Shown: one piece after another, positions 18,610 to 25,405 of the stretch
Position numbering within the stretch: the stretch's first letter is position 1
How the letters are laid out: the number at the start of each line of letters is the position of its first letter
Source: an uncultured SAR116 cluster alpha proteobacterium
Lineage (GTDB): Bacteria > Pseudomonadota > Alphaproteobacteria > Puniceispirillales > Puniceispirillaceae
NCBI GenBank assembly: GCA_902573725.1
Contig: CACGLE010000003.1
Span: 18,033-82,032 of the forward strand
DNA: 64,000 bases
Direction of reading: 5' to 3'
Made by a program: the position numbers and the translations under genes
Notes under the pieces: model-generated
Seen by the model: only the letters and a program-made list of their open reading frames with translations
What the model was told of the DNA's origin: nothing
Databases searched by the model: none

Positions 18610-19014
18610 TTATACTTTTTCTTCCTTAAAATGTTTATCTGCAATCCAATTGATTAAGTTGATTTCTTGTTTTTCGTGAAGAGAGACATAAGTAAAAATC
18701 ATATTTGTTACATTAGTGACTAATTCTTTAGGATAAGGCAAATATGTAAGTTCTTGCCTTCCAAAAGAGGGACTTGCCGTCCCAAGTTGCCAATTTGTCT
18801 CAATCCTTGTATTTACAAGTTTGAGCGTTGGACCTCCCGTTTTAGACTCTATTTCATTTGGAAAATCAGATAGTTTTAAATAGGCCATTTTATCATTTGA
18901 TTGCGTGAATCCATCTATAAATTCAGTTGATAATAGCAATATATCTTTCTTTATATCATTCTCAGACATGTGAGAATGCAAGAACCCATCATGCATATGG
19001 ATATTTGATAACAT
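18610..19014 (-). CDS. Small hypothetical protein with His-rich N-terminus
   Basis: The 134-residue soluble protein has no family that I recognise. Its first 15 residues, MLSNIHMHDGFLHSH, carry four histidines and could bind a metal. Further on is TGGPTLKLVNTRI and a conserved-looking GTASPSFGRQELTYLPYP. AAGGAA lies eight bases before the ATG, and the gene starts only 21 bases after the ureohydrolase stop, so the two are almost certainly one transcript. A role as metal chaperone or partner of that enzyme is a guess from position and the histidines. Confidence 0.65.
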   Translation of the reverse strand: MLSNIHMHDGFLHSHMSENDIKKDILLLSTEFIDGFTQSNDKMAYLKLSDFPNEIESKTGGPTLKLVNTRIETNWQLGTASPSFGRQELTYLPYPKELVTNVTNMIFTYVSLHEKQEINLINWIADKHFKEEKV

Positions 19015-19035
19015 TTTGAATATTCCTTATATGTC

Positions 19036-20268
19036 TCAATCGATATTAGACCACCTGGTTCCTTCAAACTCTCCAGCAGGAATTTCAACAGGTTTATCAA
19101 TATGTTTACGATGCTTGCCGAGGCTCCCAGAAACGGTCATTGCTCCAAGAACCTCAACGATAACTCGGGTACCCATAAGGGCGGTGATTTCAGATTGGTC
19201 ATATGGCGGTGACACCTCTACTAATTCCATTCCACAAATACCTTCAGCTGCGACACCAGCAACAAGTTGCAATGCCTCTCGTGGGAGAAAACCTCCAGGC
19301 TCAGGCCAACCTGTACCAGGAACAAATCCGCAGTCTATGCTATCAATGTCAAACGACATATATACCATGTCCGTATCTTTCCAGGCCAGTTCAAGAGCTA
19401 TTTCTATAGTTTTCTCAATACCTAATTTTTCCACATCACTCATGGTTAAAATATTAGTATTACGCTCTCTTGCAACTTCCACTGCCTCCCTTGGTACCTG
19501 CCAACCACCAATTCCTACTTGAACCAGGTTTTCTGGTTTAACATTATCTAAATTTGTTGCGTGAAACCAAGGGGTTGTATGCATACGCTCATCGAGGTCT
19601 TTTTCCTGGATATCAGCATGTCGGTCAAAGTGAATTATTCCAATCCTCTTCGATGTGCATTCTGCAATGCCTCGAACAGTTGGAAATCCGATTGAGTGGT
19701 CCCCTCCAAGGATAATTGGAAGTGAACCACTTGAAAAAACGTGAGAGCAAGCCCGCGAAATTTGGTCAAAAGTTTTCTCTATATTTGCAGGTATCGTAAA
19801 AATATCTCCTGCATCACATAATGTCATCTGCTCTCGGAGATCTACTGCCATTTCATAGTTATATGGGGTATACAAAGCAGAAATTTTTCGAATTCCTTGA
19901 GGGCCAAATCTCGTACCTGGTCGGTAGGTGGTTCCTCCATCGAAAGGCGCGCCAAGTATTGTAGCATCATAGTTTTTTACATCATTTACATTTTCGGCAT
20001 ATGGCGCTTTCAAAAAGGTATTTATTCCAGCGAAATGTGGTAATTCTCCTCGAGAGAAAGTCGGGATACTTTTATCTTCAATGCTGTCTGCACCAGTTAG
20101 ACCCATCTTCAAAGCCCATGATTTTTCTTCATCAAGCCTATTTTTGGGAATTTTTCCTTCTTCTTTTGCAGATTTCCATCCTTGAAGTTCATCTAAATTG
20201 GGGTGATGAAACCTTTTTTCAATTTTGCTTTTAAAATCCAAAACTCTTCTTATATCGTCACTCGACAT
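19036..20268 (-). CDS. Ureohydrolase-family enzyme, guanidine-hydrolase-like
   Basis: Ureohydrolases release urea from guanidino compounds using two metal ions. All six metal ligands are seen: His191 (GGDHS), Asp215, His217 and Asp219 (HFDRHADIQ), Asp307 and Asp309 (SFDIDSID). At 410 residues it is about 100 longer than agmatinase, owing to an N-terminal extension of about 95 residues. It has FDRHAD where agmatinases have a small residue for Arg216. From memory, the extension and the FDRH, DERMHT and PWFHATN blocks match the nickel-dependent guanidine hydrolase (GdmH) group better than agmatinase. Automatic annotation would probably say agmatinase. It is followed by a His-rich small protein and is divergent from an amidase-ABC operon. 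Confidence 0.85.
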   Translation of the reverse strand: MSSDDIRRVLDFKSKIEKRFHHPNLDELQGWKSAKEEGKIPKNRLDEEKSWALKMGLTGADSIEDKSIPTFSRGELPHFAGINTFLKAPYAENVNDVKNYDATILGAPFDGGTTYRPGTRFGPQGIRKISALYTPYNYEMAVDLREQMTLCDAGDIFTIPANIEKTFDQISRACSHVFSSGSLPIILGGDHSIGFPTVRGIAECTSKRIGIIHFDRHADIQEKDLDERMHTTPWFHATNLDNVKPENLVQVGIGGWQVPREAVEVARERNTNILTMSDVEKLGIEKTIEIALELAWKDTDMVYMSFDIDSIDCGFVPGTGWPEPGGFLPREALQLVAGVAAEGICGMELVEVSPPYDQSEITALMGTRVIVEVLGAMTVSGSLGKHRKHIDKPVEIPAGEFEGTRWSNID

Positions 20269-20328
20269 TAAAACTTCCTTTCAAAAAACCAGACACCAAT
20301 TTATATTACAAATTGATACCCAACATCG

Positions 20329-20365
20329 ATGTTTTTTTTGCATCACACTGGTTTAAAATTAGCAC
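20329..20365 (-). promoter_or_regulatory. Conserved upstream element shared with potD
   Basis: On the - strand this reads GTGC, 13 variable bases, then GTGTGATGC followed by an A-run and CAT. The last 20 bases are identical in 19 positions to the element at 40059-40095 upstream of the Pot binding-protein gene, and the GTGC lies at the same distance. It sits 61 bases before the ureohydrolase ATG, in the gap divergent from the amidase. It may be an operator, promoter or leader element. Confidence 0.55.
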
Positions 20366-20439
20366 ATGACTCATTCAAAAAAAAAGGCTAACTTTGATCG
20401 CACAATAATGTCAACAGTCAACATAATATCATAGGCGCT

Positions 20440-21912
20440 ATGTTTTCCTCCTCCACTTCAAACGAGCTAAATGATAAAACAGCTACTGAACTTCTCGACT
20501 TAATTAACAAACGAGAGATAGGCTGTGTTGAGTTAATAAATAGTTGCATAAACCGTTATGAGAAAATAAATCATTCCATAAATGCAATTGTTGAGACAAA
20601 CTTCGATGAGGCTATAAAAATTTGCGAAACACTAGATAGTAATTCTAGCAAAAAAACAAATGGAACAACTAGCCTCCCATTACCTATTGGCATAAAAGAT
20701 TTGAACGATGTAAAGGGTCTAAAAACATCATACGGGTCACCACTTTTTAAAGATAACGTCGCTGAGGAAGATGATGATGTTGTTAGTAGTTTAAGAAGAT
20801 TTTCTGCTATAATTTTCGGGAAAACTAATGTACCAGAGCACGGGTTTGGCGCCACAACAACTAATCCGTTACAAGGCAGCACAGGTAACCCATTCAATCC
20901 AGATTTAAGTGCTGGTGCATCAACGGGCGGAGGGGCTGCCGCAGTGGCATCTGGTATTGTTCCACTTGCCACAGGTTCTGATTTTGCTGGATCGTTAAGA
21001 ACGCCAGCAGGTTTTTGCGGTATCGCTGGAATGAGGCCGTCTAATGGCATAGTCTCAACTAATAGAAGGTCAAATATGTGGTCACCCTTCGATGTAGAAG
21101 GGCCTATGGGTAGAACAGCAGCCGATTGTAAATTATTACTCGCAAGGATGGCGAAGTCGCATCCCCTAGATCCATTCTCAAAAGACCCCGATGGTTCACT
21201 CTTTTTCCCAGCAAAAGAAATAGATTTAAAGAAATTAAAAGTCGCAATATCTCATGACCTTGGGTTCGCGGTGATGTCAAACTCCTACAAGGATACGTTT
21301 TATTCGAAGTTTGCTCTTTTCGAAGAACTTTTTGAACAAACAAACAGAGAGCATATGGATTTATCTAAAGCTGAAACTACGTTTATGACGTTACGAAGCA
21401 TTGGATTTCTAGGCGATTTTGGATTGATGGAAAAAGATTTTGGTGATGAATTGGGTGAGGTGATCATAAAAGAGCTTGAGATTGCCAGACAACTCTCTTC
21501 AGAGGATGTTGCTCAATCTTTTTTGGATCATAGTGAAATAGTTCGCAAAAGTAATAAATTTTTTGAAACTTATGACCTTCTCATTACACCTGCTGCTTCT
21601 GTCACTCCTTTTCCGCATGAAATAGAATACCCATCGCATATCGATGAAGTATTTTATAAGGGTTACTTAGACTGGGAAGCTATCAGCTGGGGGATTACGT
21701 TAACACAGTGTCCATCTGTAGTCATTAATTGCGGTGTAGATACAAACAGGATGCCGTTTGGCATTCAGATTATAGCTAAACAAAATAGGGATGCGTTTTT
21801 ACTTGATGCTGCGCACTCCATTGAAAAGGCATTTTTGGGGATTGATGAATTATCCAGACCATTCCCAAATTTGGAAAAGTTGGCTGCCATGAATGCGTTA
21901 ACTTTAACTTAA
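20440..21912 (+). CDS. Amidase signature family protein
   Basis: The 490-residue amidohydrolase has the Ser-cisSer-Lys triad visible as Lys86 (PIGIKDLND), Ser161 (AGASTGGGAAA) and Ser185 (SDFAGSLRTPAGFCG). Two usually invariant Gly/Ser positions in the signature are Ala/Thr here (GAST for GGSS, FAGS for GGS), so specificity may be unusual. No signal peptide is present. It opens a + strand operon with a family-3 binding protein and two permeases, so it may hydrolyse an amide brought in by them. It is divergent from the ureohydrolase, which would also fit amide/guanidine nitrogen scavenging. Confidence 0.88.
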   Translation: MFSSSTSNELNDKTATELLDLINKREIGCVELINSCINRYEKINHSINAIVETNFDEAIKICETLDSNSSKKTNGTTSLPLPIGIKDLNDVKGLKTSYGSPLFKDNVAEEDDDVVSSLRRFSAIIFGKTNVPEHGFGATTTNPLQGSTGNPFNPDLSAGASTGGGAAAVASGIVPLATGSDFAGSLRTPAGFCGIAGMRPSNGIVSTNRRSNMWSPFDVEGPMGRTAADCKLLLARMAKSHPLDPFSKDPDGSLFFPAKEIDLKKLKVAISHDLGFAVMSNSYKDTFYSKFALFEELFEQTNREHMDLSKAETTFMTLRSIGFLGDFGLMEKDFGDELGEVIIKELEIARQLSSEDVAQSFLDHSEIVRKSNKFFETYDLLITPAASVTPFPHEIEYPSHIDEVFYKGYLDWEAISWGITLTQCPSVVINCGVDTNRMPFGIQIIAKQNRDAFLLDAAHSIEKAFLGIDELSRPFPNLEKLAAMNALTLT

Positions 21913-21931
21913 ATCAACAAAGGAGAAAAAA

Positions 21932-22750
21932 ATGTTGAGAATTATATTAGTAGGTATCATAGCTCTGCTATTACCTTTTAAAATGGTTACTGCAGATACA
22001 TTGAGTGATGTAAAATCAAGCGGTAAACTAATATTTGGCCTCGAAGCAGGTTATAAACCATTTGAGTTTTTAGATGAAAACAATAAGTTAGTCGGTTATG
22101 ACATCGATGTTGGATCTGAAATAGGTAAGCGCCTTGGTGGTGTTGAACCAACACCAAAAGACACAAATTGGTCTACAGTTATTCAATCGCTTTATAATGG
22201 AGATTTCAATCTTATTTTGGGTGGCATGACTGCAACAGAAGAAAGATATAAGCGCGTGAACTTTTCCTACCCGTATATGGATGCAAGTTCAGGTTTATTG
22301 GTAATGAAGGATTCAGGCATAACCTCACCATCAATGCTCGGTGGAAAAACTGTTTCTGCAGGTGCTGGTACACCCCAAATCAATCAGCTAAATCTTGCAG
22401 CCAAGGAACATGGCATTAGTTATAATGGTGATATCAAAACCTATGATAAAGACGAAGTTGCCTATGCTGCAATGCGTTCAGGAAGGTTAGACGCATATGC
22501 TTCTACCTTAGTAAGCTTACTAGCCTTTGCTCAAACTAGTGATGATTTTACAGTTATTCCATTTACTTCAAACATGTGGAAAGCTGAATATACTGCTATG
22601 GCATTCCGTAAAGAAGACGAGTCATTTAGGTCTGCAATAAACCAAATTATCGTAGATATGAAAAATGATGGAACATTAGCTTCTCTTCAAGAGAAGTGGT
22701 TTGGTCAATCATTTGTTGACTTACTTCCAAATGAGGCTCCTACTTGGTAA
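21932..22750 (+). CDS. Amino-acid-type ABC transporter substrate-binding protein (family 3)
   Basis: The 272-residue periplasmic protein has a signal peptide (cleavage near MVTA/DTL). The family-3 motifs are GYKPFEFLDENNKLVGYDIDVGSEIGKRLG, with ligand-contact regions at LILGGMTATEERYKRVNFSYPY. AAAGGAGAAAAA precedes the ATG, 19 bases after the amidase stop. The ligand is probably an amino acid or a small cationic compound; the Asp in GYDIDV is standard for the family and does not fix it. Confidence 0.9.
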   Translation: MLRIILVGIIALLLPFKMVTADTLSDVKSSGKLIFGLEAGYKPFEFLDENNKLVGYDIDVGSEIGKRLGGVEPTPKDTNWSTVIQSLYNGDFNLILGGMTATEERYKRVNFSYPYMDASSGLLVMKDSGITSPSMLGGKTVSAGAGTPQINQLNLAAKEHGISYNGDIKTYDKDEVAYAAMRSGRLDAYASTLVSLLAFAQTSDDFTVIPFTSNMWKAEYTAMAFRKEDESFRSAINQIIVDMKNDGTLASLQEKWFGQSFVDLLPNEAPTW

Positions 22751-22778
22751 GCCAAATTTAAGAAGTGAAACTTAATAA

Positions 22779-23456
22779 ATGGATTTCATTTTTATAATAG
22801 ACCAAATGCCCCGGCTTTTGCCGGGGCTAATGCTTACGATAGAATTAAGTCTTCTTGGCTTTTTAATTGCCACGATTATTGGAGTTCCTCTAGGTATATT
22901 AAGAGCGTATAAAATTCCTTTCTTTTTATCCTGGGTTATAGACTTTTATGTATTTGTTGTTCGTGGCACTCCAATTTTAGTTCAAATATACGCAGCCTAT
23001 TTTCTACTTCCTATTTTTGGAATTAAGATATCACCTTTCTGGATCGGGATTGTGGCACTCTCTTTTAATAGTGCAGGATATCAAATAGAAATAGCAAGAG
23101 CTGCTATACTTTCAATGGATGATGGACAATATGAAGGAGCTTTCGCTCTTGGTCTTGCTAAATCCTATACTCTATTTTTCATCATATTACCGCAGGCAGT
23201 TATTAGAATGCTTCCACCTATGGCGAATGAAATGTCAAACTTGATAAAGGCTTCTTCGGTTTTATCTGTTATAACCGTTTTTGAGCTCCATAAGGCTGCA
23301 AACGCAATCATCTCAGATAGCTTTAAATTTTTGGAGATGTTGTTTGCACAAGCGGTTTTATACGTGGCTTTTGTGGTTGCTATGACCCAATTGTCTATTT
23401 ATCTCGAGAAAAAAATAGGCGCTAACCTTCAGATAAAAAATCTTTCACAACGTTAA
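22779..23456 (+). CDS. Amino-acid-type ABC transporter permease (HisM family)
   Basis: The 225-residue membrane protein has about five helices, FVVRGTPILVQIYAAYFLLP near the first loop and the EAA loop EGAFALGLAKSYTLFFIILPQAV. It is the first of two permeases. Unusually, the codons for PRLLPG near its N-terminus form a perfect GC-only hairpin (22808-22827). Confidence 0.92.
   Translation: MDFIFIIDQMPRLLPGLMLTIELSLLGFLIATIIGVPLGILRAYKIPFFLSWVIDFYVFVVRGTPILVQIYAAYFLLPIFGIKISPFWIGIVALSFNSAGYQIEIARAAILSMDDGQYEGAFALGLAKSYTLFFIILPQAVIRMLPPMANEMSNLIKASSVLSVITVFELHKAANAIISDSFKFLEMLFAQAVLYVAFVVAMTQLSIYLEKKIGANLQIKNLSQR
22808..22827 (+). promoter_or_regulatory. GC-only hairpin inside the start of the permease gene
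   Basis: GCCCCGGC, loop TTTT, GCCGGGGC: a perfect 8-bp all-GC stem, 30 bases after the permease ATG. In such an AT-rich sequence this is striking. By position it corresponds to the hairpins found just after the other binding-protein genes, but here it is built into the coding sequence. It could stop 3' decay of the binding-protein message or slow permease translation. Confidence 0.7.
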
Positions 23457-23476
23457 CGTTTTAATTAGGAGTAAAA

Positions 23477-24127
23477 ATGGCATTAGATTTAGCTTTCATG
23501 TTGCAAATATTGCCAGATATGATAGCGGCCTTTTGGCTCACAATTAAAATAAGTCTGATAACGGTTGTTGCCTCGGTAATAGCGGGGATTCTATTAACAG
23601 CAATTAGAATGATGGGCGGAAAAATTTCTAGATATTCTATAATTGCATTTGTGGAGTTTACGCGAGGAGCACCACCCCTAGTTCATATATCTATTATTTA
23701 TTTTCTGCTCCCTGAATTTGGTATTGTTTTCAACGAATTTTGGACCGGTGTTATTGCTCTTTCACTTATTGGGGCAGGTTATTCTGCTGAGATTTTCAGG
23801 GGTGCAATTGACTCGATCGGTTCATCGCAAGTAGATGCTTCAAAAGCAATAGGCTTGTCTCGCATTCAAACTTTTAGACTAGTTCTAATACCGCAAGCAT
23901 TGCGTTTGAGTCTCCCGCCTTTGACAAATGAATTGGCTAATGTGATCAAGGCTTCTTCTTTATTATCAGTTATCTCAGTAAACGAATTGACCAAAGTTGC
24001 AAACGACCTAATTTTTGTTCATTTTGTTGTAATCGAGGTTCTAATTGAACTTACTTGTCTGTATCTCATCATTGTAGGTTTTTTAATGTTTCTATCAAAA
24101 TATATGGAAGCGAAATTTAAATATTGA
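23477..24127 (+). CDS. Amino-acid-type ABC transporter permease (HisQ family)
   Basis: The 216-residue protein has FVEFTRGAPPLVHISIIYFLLP and the EAA loop DASKAIGLSRIQTFRLVLIPQAL. It pairs with the permease 20 bases upstream. TTAGGAG precedes its ATG. No ATP-binding subunit follows: the next gene is an M16 peptidase. Confidence 0.92.
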   Translation: MALDLAFMLQILPDMIAAFWLTIKISLITVVASVIAGILLTAIRMMGGKISRYSIIAFVEFTRGAPPLVHISIIYFLLPEFGIVFNEFWTGVIALSLIGAGYSAEIFRGAIDSIGSSQVDASKAIGLSRIQTFRLVLIPQALRLSLPPLTNELANVIKASSLLSVISVNELTKVANDLIFVHFVVIEVLIELTCLYLIIVGFLMFLSKYMEAKFKY

Positions 24128-24145
24128 TGCTTCGTAGTGATCTTT

Positions 24146-25366
24146 ATGACAGAAACTAATGTTACACAATTTGGAAATTCTTTTAGAGTTGCAAGTTACT
24201 TTGACAAAGCCTCCAAAGGTGCAAGTTTATGTTTATGGGTAAAAACAGGTGCTTGTTGTGATCCAGAAAATAAAGAAGGCCTGTCACACTTGCTCGAACA
24301 TACTCTTTTTGGTCTTCGAAAATCGGCAAATATATCTCATATTTATTCGTCAATTATCAACAGGCAGTTAAACATAAAAGCATTTACCAAGGCTGAACAT
24401 ACCGCATTTATTATTAAGTCAGTAGATAAGTTCGATCTTAAAAAATGCATAGATATTTTATGGGAGATTTATTCTGGAAGATGGTTATCGGATGAGGCCC
24501 TTTATGATGCCAAAATAGATATCAGTAAGGAAATAGACGAATTATCTAAAGACCCTGTGAAAATCTTATTTGAGGTTTTAAATTCTGTATGTTTTCCTTC
24601 TCAGTCCTATGGAAGAAGAATTACAGGTACGAAAGAAACAATCCATAGAATTAAAGTTGATGACCTAGTTTCCTTTCAAAAGCACTTCTATGTCCCTGAA
24701 CACAGTTTGATTTGTGCTTGTGGAAACATTGAACATCAGCAACTTGTAGATTTTACAGAAGCAAAATTTTCTTCATTTCCAAAAAATATGAACTTTGCTT
24801 TACCATCTTCAAATTGGTTTGGTGGCATCAGAAAAATCAAGTCTGTCGATAAAGAAACGCGTCTAGCATGTGCTATTCCTTTTGAGACAAAAGGGTCAGA
24901 ACAATACTATTTTTATTGGATTTTATCATATTTACTCTCGAAAAAAACTAATAACGTAATACTTACAGCCTTAAAAAGAGAACATATTAGTTGCGATGCT
25001 TTAAATGTTTACCCTGAGTTTTTATCACATTTTAGTAGAATGCAGATTTATTTAAATACATCTGACGTAAATATTAATGCCATTATGAAAATAATAATGG
25101 ATGAGCTCTCTTTGATCACTTTTTCAAAAGCAGAGTATCTTTTAAAAAATGTGGGAGATTTGGAGATCACTAGTTTTCTTAAATTATTCAAATTAAAAAA
25201 TAGAAATATAGAGCATTTAGCGATGGGATTAGGAGAGTACAATTTATTTCCCTCTGAAATTCCTTTTCCAAAATCAATAGACGATATTAAAGGTAATTTA
25301 GATCTTATTCTAGAAAATTTTTACCAAAAAAATAAAATAGCAATTGCTTATTCTGTGGCGTATTGA
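24146..25366 (+). CDS. M16 family zinc peptidase
   Basis: The roughly 406-residue protein carries the inverted zinc motif HLLEH in EGLSHLLEHTLFG and the distal glutamate in KEIDELSKDP, 77 residues on, so the M16 active site is complete. The second half is the usual non-catalytic M16 domain (RITGTKETIHRI, YVPEHSLICACGNIEH). I choose the ATG at 24146; a GTG at 24137 is possible. No signal peptide is seen, so it is probably cytoplasmic. It sits between the permeases and the fusion aminotransferase, an odd place for a processing peptidase. The substrate is unknown. Confidence 0.82.
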   Translation: MTETNVTQFGNSFRVASYFDKASKGASLCLWVKTGACCDPENKEGLSHLLEHTLFGLRKSANISHIYSSIINRQLNIKAFTKAEHTAFIIKSVDKFDLKKCIDILWEIYSGRWLSDEALYDAKIDISKEIDELSKDPVKILFEVLNSVCFPSQSYGRRITGTKETIHRIKVDDLVSFQKHFYVPEHSLICACGNIEHQQLVDFTEAKFSSFPKNMNFALPSSNWFGGIRKIKSVDKETRLACAIPFETKGSEQYYFYWILSYLLSKKTNNVILTALKREHISCDALNVYPEFLSHFSRMQIYLNTSDVNINAIMKIIMDELSLITFSKAEYLLKNVGDLEITSFLKLFKLKNRNIEHLAMGLGEYNLFPSEIPFPKSIDDIKGNLDLILENFYQKNKIAIAYSVAY

Positions 25367-25405
25367 TGCGATATTTAAAATTGCAAAATATGAGGAGGTC
25401 ATCTG

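Noticed and set aside
20269..20439. Possible guanidine riboswitch in the ureohydrolase-amidase gap
   Set aside because: I looked for the conserved guanidine-I style ACGR and CUAGGG blocks and the short ACGG-loop hairpins of the other classes and saw none on either strand.
20571..21050. 159-codon - strand frame inside the amidase gene
   Set aside because: It is antisense to the catalytic core of a convincing amidase and has no family pattern of its own.
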